A stretch of 64,000 bases of DNA, from NCBI RefSeq assembly GCF_040802235.1, contig NC_133157.1:35306501-35370500 (forward strand), given 5' to 3'. The notes below the pieces were generated by a model. That model was not told the origin of the DNA and searched no databases. It worked only from the letters and a program-made list of their open reading frames with translations. This DNA comes from Manis javanica. Lineage: Eukaryota > Chordata > Mammalia > Pholidota > Manidae. This document shows, piece by piece, positions 1 through 12,069 of the stretch (the first letter of the stretch is position 1; every line of letters starts with the position of its first letter). A program made the position numbers and the translations under genes.

Positions 1-238
1 CCCCCTCCAACGGGGCTCCACCATTTTGGAGGAACAGCCCCAGCCAGGCCAAGCCCACAGCAACAGCGGAGATAAACCCCAAAGCAACTGGGCAGGAAGC
101 AGAAGCCCTGTCTGCGCACAGCTGCCCAGCACAAGCCACTAGAGGTCGCTATTCTCCCAGGAAAAGGCTACAAACCAACAAGAAGGGAAGCTCTTCCAGC
201 GGTCACTTGTACCAGCTCTGCAAACTATCTCTATCACC
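1..238 (+). promoter_or_regulatory. L1 5' UTR, 3' portion
   Basis: GC-rich non-coding sequence directly ahead of the ORF1 start. In L1 elements the 5' UTR carries the internal RNA polymerase II promoter. Only its last 238 bases are in the window, so promoter sites such as YY1 cannot be assessed. Confidence 0.75.
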
Positions 239-1129
239 ATGAAAAGGCAAAACTACAGGCAGACAAAGATCACAGAGACAACACCTGAGAAGGAGACAGA
301 CCTAACTAGTCTTCCTGAAAAAGAATTCAAAATAAAAATCATGAACATGCTGACAGAGATGCAGAAAAAAATGCAAGAGCAATGGGATGAGATGCAGAGA
401 AAAATGCAAGAGCAGTGGGATGAAGTCCGGAAGGAGATCACACATGTCAGGAAAGAGATCACAGAAGTGAAACAATCCCTGGAAGGATTTATAAGCAGAA
501 TGGATAAGATGCAAGAGGCCATTGAAGGAATAGAAGCCAGAGAACAGTAACGTATAGAAGCTGACATAGAGAGAGATAAAAGGATCTCCAGGAATGAAAC
601 AACACTAAGAGAAATATGTGACCAATACAAAAGGAAAAACATTCGTATTATAGGGATACCAGAAGAGGAAGAAAGAGGAAAAGGGATAGAAAGTGTCTTT
701 GAAGAAATAATTGCTGAAAACTTCCCCAAACTGGGGGAGGAAATAATCGAACAGACCATGGAATTATACAGAACCCCCAACAGAAAGGATCCAAGGAAGA
801 CAACACCAAGACACATAATAATTAAAATGGCAAGGATCAAGGACAAGGAAAGAGTTTTAAAGGCAGCTAGAGAGAAAAAGGTCACCTATAAAGGAAAACC
901 AATCAGGCTAACATCAGACTTCTCAACAGAAACCCTACAGGCCAGAAGAGAATGGCATGATATACTTAATGCAATGAAACAGAAGGGCCTTGAACCAAGG
1001 ATACTGTATCCAGCACGACTATCATTTAAATATGATGGTGGGATCAAACAATTCCCAGACAAGCAAAAGCTGAGGGAATTTGCTTCCCACAAACCACCTC
1101 TACAGGGCATCCTACAGGGACTGCTCTAG
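239..1129 (+). pseudogene. L1 ORF1p RNA-binding protein, one premature stop
   Basis: ORF1p is the trimeric RNA chaperone that packages L1 RNA. The ATG at 239 sits in a good context (ATCACCATGA). The frame is open to the TAG at 1127-1129 (296 residues) except for a single TAA at 548-550, which follows the residues AREQ. The first ~100 residues are a charged heptad-like coiled coil (repeats of the EMQKKMQEQWDE type). The part after the stop carries the RRM-like core (NIRIIGIPEEEE) and the C-terminal domain (LQARREWHD, RILYPARLSF). A single C-to-T change in a CAA codon would explain the stop. This copy cannot make full ORF1p. The nested L1 at 46567-52864 keeps the homologous frame open. Confidence 0.92.
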
Positions 1130-1324
1130 ATGGGAGCACCCCTAAAAAGAGCACAGAACAAAACACACAACATATGAAGAATGGAGGAGGAGGAATAAGA
1201 AGGGAGAGAAGAAAAGACTCTCCAGACAGTGTATATAACAGCTCAATAAGCGAGCTAAGTTAGGCAGTAAGATACTAAAGAAGGTAACCTTGAACCTTTG
1301 GTAACCACGAATCTAAAGCCTGCA

Positions 1325-4300
1325 ATGGCAATAAGTACATATCTTTCAATAGTCACCCTAAATGTAAATGGACTTAATGCACCAATCAAAAGACATAGAG
1401 TAATAGAATGGATAAAAAAGCAAGACCCATCTATATGCTGCTTACAAGAAACTCACCTTAAACCCAAAGATAAGCATAGACTAAAAGTCAAGGGATGGAA
1501 AAACATATTTCAGGCAAACAACAGTGAGAAGAAAGCAGGGGTTGCAGTACTAATATCAGACAAAATAGACTTCAAAACAAAGAAAGTAACAAGAGATAAA
1601 GAAGGCCACTACATAATGATAAAGGGCTCAGTCCAACAAGAGGATATAACCATTCTAAATATATATGCACCCAATACAGGAGCACCAGCATATGTGAAGC
1701 AAATACTAACAGAACTAAAGAGGGAAATAGACTGCAATGCATTCATTGTAGGAGACTTCAACACACCACTCACCCCAAAGGATAGATCCACCGGGCAGAA
1801 AATAAGTAAAGACACACAGGCACTGAACAACACACTAGAACAGATGGACCTAATAGACATCTATAGAACTTTACATCCAAAAGCAACAGGATATACATTC
1901 TTCTCAAGTGCACATGGAACATTCTCCAGAATAGACCACATACTAGCTCACAAAAAGAGCCTCAGTAAATTCCACAATATTGAAATTCTACCAACCAATT
2001 TTTCAGACCACAAAGGTATGAAAGTAGAAATAAATTCTACAAAGAAAACAAAAAGGCTCACAAACACATGGAGGCTTAACAACATGCTACTAAATAACCA
2101 ATGGATCAATGAACAAATCAAAATAGAGATCAAGGAATATATAGAAACAAATGACAACAACAACACTAAGCCCCAACTTCTGTGGGATGCAGCGAAAGCA
2201 GTCTTAAGAGGAAAGTATATAGCAATCCAGGCACACTTGAAGAAGGAAGAACAATCCCAAATGAATAGTCTAACATCACAACTATTAAAACTGGAAAAAG
2301 AAGAACAAATGAGGCCTAAAGTCAGCAGAAGGAGGGACATAATAAAGATCAGAGAAGAAATAAACAAAATTGAGAAGAATAAAACAATAGCAAAAATCAA
2401 CGAAACCAAGAGCTGGTTCTTTGAGAAAATAAACAAAATAGATAAGCCTCTAGTCCAACTTATTAAGAGAAAAAGAGAGTCAACACAAATCAACATAATC
2501 AGAAATGAGAATGGAAAAATCACGACAGACTCCACAGAAATACAAAGAATTATTAAAGACTACTATGAAAACCTATATGCCAACAAGCTGGAAAACCTAG
2601 AAGAAATGGACAACTTCCTAGAAAAATACAACCTCCCAAGACTGACCAAGGAAGAAACACAAAAGTTAAACAAACCAATTACAAGCAAAGAAATTGAAAC
2701 AGTAATCAAAAAACTACCCAAGAACAAAACCCCGGGGCCGGACGGATTTACCTCGGAATTTTATCAGACACACAGAGAAGACATAATACCCATTCTCCTT
2801 AAAGTGTTCCACAAAATAGAAGAGGAGGGAATACTCCCAAACTCATTCTATGAAGCCAACATCACCCTAATACCAAAACCAGGCAAAGACCCCACCACAA
2901 AAGAAAACTACAGACCAATATCCCTGATGAACGTAGATGCAAAAATACTCAATAAAATATTAGCAAACAGAATTCAACAGTATATCAAAAGGATCATACA
3001 CCATGACCAAGTGGGGTTCATCCCAGGGATGCAAGGATGGTACAACATTCAAAAATCCATCAACATCATCCACCACATCAACAAAAAGAAAGACAAAAAC
3101 CACATGATCATCTCCATAGATGCTGAAAAAGCATTTGACAAAATTCAACATCCATTCATGATAAAAGCTCTCAGCAAAATGGGAATAGAGGGCAAGTACC
3201 TCAACATAATAAAGGCCATATATGATAAACCCACAGCCAGCATTATACTGAACAGCGAGAAGCTGAAAGCATTTCCACTGAGATCGGGAACCAGACAGGG
3301 ATGCCCACTCTCCCCACTGTTATTTAACATAGAACTGGAGGTCCTAGCCACGGCAATCAGACAAAACAAAGAAATACAAGGAATCCAGATTGGTAAAGAA
3401 GAAGTTAAACTGTCACTATTTGCAGATGATATGATACTGTACATAAAAAACCCTAAAGACTCCACTCCAAAACTACTAGAACTGATATCGGAATACAGCA
3501 AAGTTGCAGGATACAAAATCAACACACAGAAATCTGTAGCTTTCCTATACACTAACAACGAATCAATAGAAAGAGAAATCAGGAAAACAATTCCATTCAC
3601 CATTGCATCAAAAAGAATAAAATACCTAGGAATAAACCTAACCAAGGAAGTGAAAGACTTATACTCTGAAAACTACAAGTCACTCTTAAGAGAAATTAAA
3701 GGGGACACTAATAAATGGAAACTCATCCCATGCTCATGGCTAGGAAGAATTAATATCGTCAAAATGGCCATCCTGCCGAAAGCAATATACAAATTTGATG
3801 CAATCCCTCTCAAATTACCAACAACATTCTTCAATGAATTGGAACAAATAATTCAAAAATTCATATGGAAACACCAAAGACCCCGAATAGCCAAAGCAAT
3901 CCTGAAAAAGAAGAATAAAGTAGGGGGGATCTCACTCCCCAACTTCAAGCTCTACTACAAAGCCATAGTAATCAAGACAATTTGGTACTGGCACAAGAAC
4001 AGAGCCACAGACCAGTGGAACAGATTAGAGACCCCAGAAATTAACCCAAACATATATGGTCAATTAATATTTGATAAAGGAGCCATGGACATACAATGGC
4101 AAAATGACAGTCTCTTCAACAGATGGTGCTGGCAAAACTGGACAGCTACATGTAGGAGAATGAAACTGGACCATTGTCTAACCCCATATACAAAGGTAAA
4201 CTCAAAATGGATCAAAGACCTGAATGTAAGTCACGAAACCATTAAACTCTTGGAAAAAAACATAGGCAAAAACCTCTTAGATATAAACATGAGTGATCTC

Positions 4301-5140
4301 TTCTTGAACATATCTCCCCGGGCAAGGAAAACAACAGCAAAAATGAGCAAGTGGGACTATATTAAGCTGAAAAGCTTCTGTACAGCAAAAGACACCATCA
4401 ATAGAACAAAAAGGAACCCTACAGTATGGGAGAATATATTTGAAAATGACAGATCTGATAAAGGCTTGACGTCCAGAATATATAAAGAGCTCACACGCCT
4501 CAACAAACAAAAAACAAATAACCCAATTAAAAAATGGGCAGAGGAACTGAACAGACAGTTCTCCAAAAAAGAAATACAGATGGCCAAGAGACACATGAAA
4601 AGATGCTCCACATCGCTAATTATCAGAGAAATGCAAATTAAAACTACAATGAGGTATCACCTCACACCAGTAAGGATAGCTGCCATCCAAAAGACAAACA
4701 ACAAAAAATGTTGGCGAGGCTGTGGAGAAAGGGGAACCCTCCTACACTGCTGGTGGGAATGTAAATTAGTTCAACCATTGTGGAAAGCAGTATGGAGGTG
4801 CATCAAAATGCTCAAAACAGACCTACCATTTGACCCAGGAATTCCACTCCTAGGAATTTACCCTAAGAACGCAGCAATCAAGTTTGAGAAAGACAGATGC
4901 ACTCCTATGTTTATCGCAGCACTATTTACAATAGCCAAGAATTGGAAGCAACCTAAATGTCCATCTGAAGATGAATGGATAAAGAAGATGTGGTACATAT
5001 ACACAATGGAATACTACTCAGCCATAAGAAGTGGAAAAATCCAACCATTTGCAGCAACATGGATGGAGCTGGAGAGTATTATGCTCAGTGAAATAAGCCA
5101 AGCAGAGAAAGAGAAATACCAAATGATTTCACTCATCTGA
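1325..5140 (+). CDS. L1 ORF2p endonuclease/reverse transcriptase, intact
   Basis: ORF2p nicks target DNA and reverse-transcribes L1 RNA from the nick. I place the start at the first ATG (1325), giving 1,271 residues, close to the usual mammalian length. The frame is also open upstream to about 1298. The N-terminal APE-like endonuclease shows [26 protein letters not shown] and SDHKG, which supply the catalytic E, D, N and H residues. The reverse transcriptase shows [37 protein letters not shown] and the active-site FADD at 3419-3430 (about residues 699-702). The C-terminal Cys-rich domain is C-X3-C-X7-H-X4-C near 4708-4765. No stop or frameshift was seen. The element may still be inactive in cis because ORF1 is broken. 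Confidence 0.96.
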   Translation: MAISTYLSIVTLNVNGLNAPIKRHRVIEWIKKQDPSICCLQETHLKPKDKHRLKVKGWKNIFQANNSEKKAGVAVLISDKIDFKTKKVTRDKEGHYIMIKGSVQQEDITILNIYAPNTGAPAYVKQILTELKREIDCNAFIVGDFNTPLTPKDRSTGQKISKDTQALNNTLEQMDLIDIYRTLHPKATGYTFFSSAHGTFSRIDHILAHKKSLSKFHNIEILPTNFSDHKGMKVEINSTKKTKRLTNTWRLNNMLLNNQWINEQIKIEIKEYIETNDNNNTKPQLLWDAAKAVLRGKYIAIQAHLKKEEQSQMNSLTSQLLKLEKEEQMRPKVSRRRDIIKIREEINKIEKNKTIAKINETKSWFFEKINKIDKPLVQLIKRKRESTQINIIRNENGKITTDSTEIQRIIKDYYENLYANKLENLEEMDNFLEKYNLPRLTKEETQKLNKPITSKEIETVIKKLPKNKTPGPDGFTSEFYQTHREDIIPILLKVFHKIEEEGILPNSFYEANITLIPKPGKDPTTKENYRPISLMNVDAKILNKILANRIQQYIKRIIHHDQVGFIPGMQGWYNIQKSINIIHHINKKKDKNHMIISIDAEKAFDKIQHPFMIKALSKMGIEGKYLNIIKAIYDKPTASIILNSEKLKAFPLRSGTRQGCPLSPLLFNIELEVLATAIRQNKEIQGIQIGKEEVKLSLFADDMILYIKNPKDSTPKLLELISEYSKVAGYKINTQKSVAFLYTNNESIEREIRKTIPFTIASKRIKYLGINLTKEVKDLYSENYKSLLREIKGDTNKWKLIPCSWLGRINIVKMAILPKAIYKFDAIPLKLPTTFFNELEQIIQKFIWKHQRPRIAKAILKKKNKVGGISLPNFKLYYKAIVIKTIWYWHKNRATDQWNRLETPEINPNIYGQLIFDKGAMDIQWQNDSLFNRWCWQNWTATCRRMKLDHCLTPYTKVNSKWIKDLNVSHETIKLLEKNIGKNLLDINMSDLFLNISPRARKTTAKMSKWDYIKLKSFCTAKDTINRTKRNPTVWENIFENDRSDKGLTSRIYKELTRLNKQKTNNPIKKWAEELNRQFSKKEIQMAKRHMKRCSTSLIIREMQIKTTMRYHLTPVRIAAIQKTNNKKCWRGCGERGTLLHCWWECKLVQPLWKAVWRCIKMLKTDLPFDPGIPLLGIYPKNAAIKFEKDRCTPMFIAALFTIAKNWKQPKCPSEDEWIKKMWYIYTMEYYSAIRSGKIQPFAATWMELESIMLSEISQAEKEKYQMISLI

Positions 5141-5510
5141 GGAGTATAGGAACAAAGGAAAAACTGAAGGAACAAAACAGCAGCAGAATTACAGAACCCA
5201 AAAATGGACTAACAGGTATCAAAGGGAAAGGAACTGGGGAGGATGGGTGGGCAGGGAGGGATAAGGAGGGGGAAGAAGAAGGGGGGTATTAAGATTAGCA
5301 TGCATGGGGGGGAGGGAGAAAGGGGAGGGTGGGCTGCACAACACAGAGAGGACAAGTATTGACTCTACCACATTTTGCTAAGCTGATGGACAGTAACCGT
5401 AATGTGGTTGTTAGGGGGGACCTGATATAGGGGAGAGCATAGTAAACATAGTATTCTTCAGGTAAGTGTAGATTAAAAATTTAAAAAAAAAAAGAAAGAA
5501 AGAAAGAAAA
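5141..5510 (+). other. L1 3' UTR proper, G-rich polypurine tract and internal A-rich tract
   Basis: After the ORF2 stop come about 90 bases of A-rich sequence, then a purine strand of G-runs at about 5227-5330. This is the G-quadruplex-prone tract typical of L1 3' UTRs. An internal A-rich tract (about 5476-5510, with AAAG repeats) marks what looks like the ancestral L1 tail. The sequence beyond it is not ordinary L1 3' UTR. Confidence 0.8.
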
Positions 5511-5861
5511 GGGGGATTACTCCTTAACAGGATAAAACTATTGGTAAATCAAAGATCAACGCATGCTTTAAATATCCTTAATGTTGATCACTTAAAGGGT
5601 GTCAGATGATCAGCTATGGAGGTACTCTTTTCTGATAATATTCCTTTCTCTTAATTAAAAAAAAAAAAAAGCAGTTACTGTGTGCTGACCTCCAATGAGT
5701 TCTGCACAGTGGTATAGAGGGCATGTCAAAGTGTGGGCAAAGGGTCTGTTTGTTTCTATGCAGAAGATCAAGGCCTAGCTTGGATACCCAGAAAATGAAC
5801 TAAGATACGATATGAGGAGGAGCTTCCGGCATCAGCACTCTCTGGAGGACTCGTGCCGGGG
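5511..5861 (+). other. L1 3' UTR, unassigned part of the acquired segment
   Basis: Follows the internal A-rich tract and includes a second A run (about 5656-5670). It recurs in every copy of this L1 family in the window, including the inverted one, so it belongs to the element. I recognise no coding content before about 5860. It may be upstream ERV sequence too decayed to read. Confidence 0.5.
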
Positions 5862-6350
5862 GATGATCATCAAAAAGCCTCCACAGGGATCCGGACGATG
5901 GTGCGGTTGTGGCTGCATCCAGCCCACCGTCTCCTGGACTTGCCATAAGAAGGAGGAGGGAGATGTCTAGGCTGGCATGTGCATACAGTGAGACAACGAA
6001 TTTGACTGGATCTGTACTGTTGGAACTCAACCAGGAGTTGGGAGGGGTGCAAGTTGTAGCACCCCAAAATCTCATGACTATAGACTATCTATGGTTAAAA
6101 GAACATATGGGATGTGAACAGATCCCAGAAATGGGCTGCTTTAATTTGTCTGATGGTTCAAGTACAGTTGGAAAATATCCATCATATCATAGATAAATTT
6201 TCACAAATGCCTAGGGTGCCTAAATGGTTTTCTTGGCTTCACTGGAGATGGCTGGTAATTATAGATTTGCTTTGTTTATGTCACCGTATTCCTATTATGT
6301 TAATATGTGTGTGCAAATTAGTTAGTAGTTTAAAACCTATACATACTTAA
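5862..6350 (+). pseudogene. Fossil retroviral env transmembrane-subunit fragment inside the L1 3' UTR
   Basis: Two overlapping frames (about 5909-6196 and 6114-6350) together look like a retroviral Env TM ectodomain. They show a short hydrophobic stretch, an N-terminal heptad region, an immunosuppressive-like segment, a disulfide loop and the motif FNLSD, then in the other frame a second heptad region, PKWFSWLHWRWL and a hydrophobic membrane segment. A loop of C-X6-CC followed by FNLSD is the arrangement in alpharetrovirus-like TM proteins. Here the first Cys of the CC pair is Gly (GCEQIPEMGC). A frameshift near 6150-6190 separates the halves. It is non-functional as Env. The similarity is my reading of the motifs, not a search. 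Confidence 0.7.
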
Positions 6351-6987
6351 GGTACTATACAAGAAGATATGTCAAAGAAATAATCAATCCTCCCAAGTTT
6401 CCTTCATATGCTACATCTATAGCTTTTCTTCTTCCTTCCTAATTACAAACCTTAAATAGAATTCGTGCCTCATATCGAATTTACCGAGTATCATAATTCC
6501 TCCAGGTGGTAAAGATACCTCGAGACAAGTGCTGGGCATAGAAGCCACAGGGCATAAATCTGCAAAGAAGTAAAAAGCTAACCTTTGCAAACAATATGGC
6601 TTCTCTCTCACTTACCAACTTTACATTTCCCTGTATGGCCCCGGAAGATGACTGGTTAGCCAGAGACGGGTAAGATTCCTCAAGGGAGGAACAACCTAAG
6701 ACAGGCACAGTCGCAGGGGGGCCATCAGGTGAGAATTTGGGGATCAACAGAGGTGAGGCTCAGAACCTCACCCCCCCTGCTTTGAGAGAAATCTTCTGCA
6801 TCCGTGGATGTCTTGCTGCCCTTGTCTAGCCTGGATTAATACTTAGTCCATAGGCACACACCTGATCATCTGATCATCTACATTTGCCTTCTTACAGCAC
6901 TAAACTATGTTTTCTACCTTTATCTTGCATCTACCTACCACTTCAGCATTTTATTAAAAATAAAAATAATAATAATAATAGGAGAAA

Positions 6988-7309
6988 TGTGGGATCAACA
7001 TATAAATCAAGTACAAAAATCAAATGAATATTCATATTTCACCTGATGGTTTATAGGTCATATTGCATGATCAAAACCGAAAGTTTCTGTGATGAATGCC
7101 CTTGTACTGTTCACCATGTAAGAATTTATTCACTCTGTAAGAATTCGTTCACCATGTAAGAACTTGTTCGTTATGCTTCAGAAGATTGGAGACTGATGAG
7201 AATTAGGCTTGAGATGGATTAATGATTGTACATTGAGCATTGACCCCCCATACTGAATTTTATTGTTGTTAACAACCATTTGATCAATAAATATGAGAGA
7301 TGCCCTCTC
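6988..7309 (+). repeat. LTR-like 3' terminus of the L1 family, with AATAAA
   Basis: A purine stretch (AGGAGAAA, 6980-6987) is followed by TGTGGGATC, which looks like a polypurine tract abutting an LTR. The segment ends with AATAAA (7286-7291) and the poly(A) starts 19 nt later. It contains three imperfect copies of a CACCATGTAAGAA-type motif at about 7110-7170. I infer the 3' U3-R part of an ERV LTR whose polyadenylation site is now the L1 3' end. Confidence 0.6.
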
Positions 7310-8607
7310 AAAAAAAAAAAAAAAAATTCATATGGAAACACCAAAGACCCCGAATAGCCAAAGCAATCCTGAAAAAGAAGAATAAAGTAGGGGGGATCTC
7401 ACTCCCCAACTTCAAGCTCTACTACAAAGCCATAGTAATCAAGACAATTTGGTACTGGCACAAGAACAGAGCCACAGACCAGTGGAACAGATTAGAGACC
7501 CCAGAAATTAACCCAAACATATATGGTCAATTAATATTTGATAAAGGAGCCATGGACATACAATGGCAAAATGACAGTCTCTTCAACAGATGGTGCTGGC
7601 AAAACTGGACAGCTACATGTAGGAGAATGAAACTGGACCATTGTCTAACCCCATATACAAAGGTAAACTCAAAATGGATCAAAGACCTGAATGTAAGTCA
7701 CGAAACCATTAAACTCTTGGAAAAAAACATAGGCAAAAACCTCTTAGATATAAACATGAGTGATCTCTTCTTGAACATATCTCCCCGGGCAAGGAAAACA
7801 ACAGCAAAAATGTGCAAGTGGGACTACATTAAGCTGAAAAGCTTCTGTACAGCGAAAGACACCATCAATAGAACAAAAAGGAACCCTACAGTATGGGAGA
7901 ATATATTTGAAAATGACAGATCTGATAAAGGCTTGACGTCCAGAATATATAAAGAGCTCACACGCCTCAACAAACAAAAAACAAATAACCCAATTAAAAA
8001 ATGGGCAGAGGAACTGAACAGACAGTTCTCCAAAAAAGAAATACAGATGGCCAAGAGACACATGAAAAGATGCTCCACATTGCTAATTATCAGAGAAATG
8101 CAAATTAAAACTACAATGAGGTATCACCTCACACCAGTAAGGATAGCTGCCATCCAAAAGACAAACAACAACAAATGTTGGCGAGGCTGTGGAGAAAGGG
8201 GAACCCTCCTACACTGCTGGTGGGAATGTAAATTAGTTCAACCATTGTGGAAAGCAGTATGGAGGTGCATCAAAATGCTCAAAACAGACCTACCATTTGA
8301 CCCAGGAATTCCACTCGTAGGAATTTACCCTAAGAATGCAGCAATCAAGTTTGAGAAAGACAGATGCACTCCTATGTTTATCGCAGCACTATTTACAATA
8401 GCCAAGAATTGGAAGCAACCTAAATGTCCATCTGTAGATGAATGGATAAAGAAGATGTGGTACATATACACAATGGAATACTACTCAGCCATAAGAAGTA
8501 GAAAAATCCAACCATTTGCAGCAACATGGATGGAGCTGGAGAGTATTATGCTCAGTGAAATAAGCCAAGCGGAGAAAGAGAAATACCAAATGATTTCACT
8601 CATCTGA
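7300..8607 (+). pseudogene. Truncated L1 ORF2 fused to a poly(A)-encoded lysine run (435 codons)
   Basis: The ATG lies in the 3' end of the preceding L1 (ATGCCCTCTC). The 17-nt A tract then reads as lysines and joins in frame to the ORF2 C-terminal part, which starts [12 protein letters not shown]. The frame includes the C-terminal Cys-rich domain but no endonuclease or RT core. Only the A-tract length makes this frame, so I regard it as a chance ORF in a 5'-truncated copy, not a gene. Confidence 0.85.
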
Positions 8608-10788
8608 GGAGTATAGGAACAAAGGAAAAACTGAAGGAACAAAACAGCAGCAGAATTACAGAACCCAAAAATGGACTAACAGGTACCAAAGGGAAAGGAA
8701 CTGGGGAGGATGGGTGGGCAGGGAGGGATAAGGGGGGGGAAGAAGAAGGGGGGTATTAAGATTAGCATGCATGGGGGGGAGGGAGAAAGGGGAGGGTGGG
8801 CTGCACAACACAGAGAGGACAAGTATTGACTCTACCACATTTTGCTAAGCTGATGGACAGTAACCGTAATGTGGTTGTTAGGGGGGACCTGATATAGGGG
8901 AGAGCATAGTAAACATAGTATTCTTCAGGTAAGTGTAGATTAAAAATTAAAAAAAAAAAAAGAAAGAAAGAAAGAAAAGGGGGATTACTCCTTAACAGGA
9001 TAAAACTATTGGTAAATCAAAGATCAACGCATGCTTTAAATATCCTTAATGTTGATCACTTAAAGGGTGTCAGATGATCAGCTATGGAGGTACTCTTTTC
9101 TGATAATATTCCTTTCTCTTAATTAAAAAAAAAAAAAGAAAGCAGTTACTGTGTGCTGACCTCCAATGAGTTCTGCACAGTGGGCATGTCAAAGTGTGGG
9201 CAAAGGGTCTGTTTGTTTCTACGCAGAAGATCAAGGCCTAGCTTGGATACCCAGAAAATGAACTAAGATACGATATGAGGAGGAGCTTCCGGCATCAGCA
9301 CTCCCTGGAGGACTCGTGCCAGGGGATGATCATCAAAAAGCCTCCACAGGGATCCGGTCGATGCTGCGGTTGTGGCTGCATCCAGCCCACCGTCTCCTGG
9401 ACTTGCCATAAGAAGGAGGAGGGAGATGTCTAGGCTGGCATGTGCATACAGTGAGACAACGAATTTGACTGGATCTGTACTGTTGGAACTCAACCAGGAG
9501 TTGGGAGGGGTGCAAGTTGTAGCACCCCAAAATCTCATGACTATAGACTATCTATGGTTAAAAGAACATATAGGATGTGAACAGATCCCAGAAATGGGCT
9601 GCTTTAATTTGTCTGATGGTTCAAGTACAGTTGGACAATATCCATCATATCATAGATAAATTTTCACAAATGCCTAGGGTGCCTAAATGGTTTTCTTGGC
9701 TTCACTGGAGATGGCTGGTAATTATAGATTTGCTTTGTTTATGTCACCGTATTCCTATTATGTTAATATGTGTGTGCAAATTAGTTAGTAGTTTAAAACC
9801 TATACATACTTAAGGTACTATACAAGAAGATATGTCAAAGAAATAATCAATCCTCCCAAGTTTCCTTCATATGCTACATCTATAGCTTTTCTTCTTCCTT
9901 CCTAATTACAAACCTTAAATAGAATTCGTGCCTCATATCGAATTTACCGAGTATCATAATTCCTCCAGGTGGTAAAGATACCTCGAGACAAGTGCTGGGC
10001 ATAGAAGCCACAGGGCATAAATCTGCAAAGAAGTAAAAAGCTAACCTTTGCAAACAATATGGCTTCTCTCTCACTTACCAACTTTACATTTCCCTGTATG
10101 GCCCCGGAAGATGACTGGTTAGCCAGAGACGGGTAAGATTCCTCAAGGGAGGAACAACCTAAGACAGGCACAGTCGCAGGGGGGCCATCAGGTGAGAATT
10201 TGGGGATCAACAGAGGTGAGGCTCAGAACCTCACCCCCCCTGCTTTGAGAGAAATCTTCTGCATCCGTGGATGTCTTGCTGCCCTTGTCTAGCCTGGATT
10301 AATACTTAGTCCATAGGCACACACCTGATCATCTGATCATCTACATTTGCCTTCTTACAGCACTAAACTATGTTTTCTACCTTTATCTTGCATCTACCTA
10401 CCACTTCAGCATTTTATTAAAAATAAAAATAATAATAATAATAGGAGAAATGTGGGATCAACATATAAATCAAGTACAAAAATCAAATGAATATTCATAT
10501 TTCACCTGATGGTTTATAGGTCATATTGCATGATCAAAACCGAAAGTTTCTGTGATGAATGCCCTTGTACTGTTCACCATGTAAGAATTTATTCACTCTG
10601 TAAGAATTCGTTCACCATGTAAGAACTTGTTCGTTATCTTCAGAAGATTGGAGACTGATGAGAATTAGGCTTGAGATGGATTAATGATTGTACATTGAGC
10701 ATTGACCCCCCATACTGAATTTTATTGTTGTTAACAACCATTTGATCAATAAATATGAGAGATGCCCTCTCAAAAAAAAAAAAAAAAA
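7327..10788 (+). repeat. L1 3'-end tandem unit 2 (3,462 bp, hybrid type)
   Basis: Starts at TTCATATGG inside ORF2, equivalent to position 3859 of copy A, straight after the A tract of copy A. It runs to its own 17-nt A tract. Its left 2.3 kb shares derived variants with unit 4: loss of TATAGAGG near 9181, T at 9358, A at 9572, C at 9636. Its right end shares derived variants with copy A: C at 10503, GATGAG, and one base missing in the C run. It is therefore a recombinant. Confidence 0.95.
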
Positions 10789-12069
10789 TTCATATGGAAA
10801 CACCAAAGACCCCGAATAGCCAAAGCAATCCTGAAAAAGAAGAATAAAGTAGGGGGGATCTCACTCCCCAACTTCAAGCTCTACTACAAAGCCATAGTAA
10901 TCAAGACAATTTGGTACTGGCACAAGAACAGAGCCACAGACCAGTGGAACAGATTAGAGACCCCAGAAATTAACCCAAACATATATGGTCAATTAATATT
11001 TGATAAAGGAGCCATGGACATACAATGGCAAAATGACAGTCTCTTCAACAGATGGTGCTGGCAAAACTGGACAGCTACATGTAGGAGAATGAAACTGGAC
11101 CATTGTCTAACCCCATATACAAAGGTAAACTCAAAATGGATCAAAGACCTGAATGTAAGTCACGAAACCATTAAACTCTTGGAAAAAAACATAGGCAAAA
11201 ACCTCTTAGATATAAACATGAGTGATCTCTTCTTGAACATATCTCCCCGGGCAAGGAAAACAACAGCAAAAATGTGCAAGTGGGACTACATTAAGCTGAA
11301 AAGCTTCTGTACAGCGAAAGACACCATCAATAGAACAAAAAGGAACCCTACAGTATGGGAGAATATATTTGAAAATGACAGATCTGATAAAGGCTTGACG
11401 TCCAGAATATATAAAGAGCTCACACGCCTCAACAAACAAAAAACAAATAACCCAATTAAAAAATGGGCAGAGGAACTGAACAGACAGTTCTCCAAAAAAG
11501 AAATACAGATGGCCAAGAGACACATGAAAAGATGCTCCACATTGCTAATTATCAGAGAAATGCAAATTAAAACTACAATGAGGTATCACCTCACACCAGT
11601 AAGGATAGCTGCCATCCAAAAGACAAACAACAACAAATGTTGGCGAGGCTGTGGAGAAAGGGGAACCCTCCTACACTGCTGGTGGGAATGTAAATTAGTT
11701 CAACCATTGTGGAAAGCAGTATGGAGGTGCATCAAAATGCTCAAAACAGACCTACCATTTGACCCAGGAATTCCACTCGTAGGAATTTACCCTAAGAATG
11801 CAGCAATCAAGTTTGAGAAAGACAGATGCACTCCTATGTTTATCGCAGCACTATTTACAATAGCCAAGAATTGGAAGCAACCTAAATGTCCATCTGTAGA
11901 TGAATGGATAAAGAAGATGTGGTACATATACACAATGGAATACTACTCAGCCATAAGAAGTAGAAAAATCCAACCATTTGCAGCAACATGGATGGAGCTG
12001 GAGAGTATTATGCTCAGTGAAATAAGCCAAGCGGAGAAAGAGAAATACCAAATGATTTCACTCATCTGA
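10762..12069 (+). pseudogene. Truncated L1 ORF2 with lysine leader, unit 3
   Basis: Same 435-codon fusion as at 7300-8607, created by the A tract at 10772-10788. Non-functional remnant of the ORF2 C-terminal third. Confidence 0.85.

Larger units (their letters stand above)
1..7326 (+). mobile_element. Young LINE-1, nearly full length (copy A), with chimeric 3' end
   Basis: Non-LTR retrotransposon in sense orientation. In order it shows the end of a 5' UTR, ORF1 (one nonsense codon), a complete ORF2, a G-rich 3' UTR start, an ERV-derived segment, AATAAA at 7286-7291 and a 17-nt A tract (7310-7326). The 5' end lies left of the window. The 3' flank of the whole array begins at 17716 with GAATGCAAAGCTGAG, so the target duplication, if present, should lie just upstream of position 1. 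The intact 1,271-codon ORF2 points to recent insertion. The roughly 2.2-kb 3' UTR is unusually long for an L1. Confidence 0.95.

Noticed and set aside
253..885. Long minus-strand frame opposite L1 ORF1
   Set aside because: Shadow of the A-rich coding strand; no recognisable protein.
3145..3645. Minus-strand frames opposite L1 ORF2 (also 4277-4594, 42694-43182 and the matching frames in the array)
   Set aside because: They recur wherever ORF2 occurs and follow from its base composition, so they are not genes.
6481..6747. Minus-strand 88-codon frame in the L1 3' UTR, repeated in every unit and intact in the inverted copy
   Set aside because: Its persistence reflects the youth of the copies. 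It shows no domain and no coding bias, although it would be worth checking if a family consensus keeps it open.
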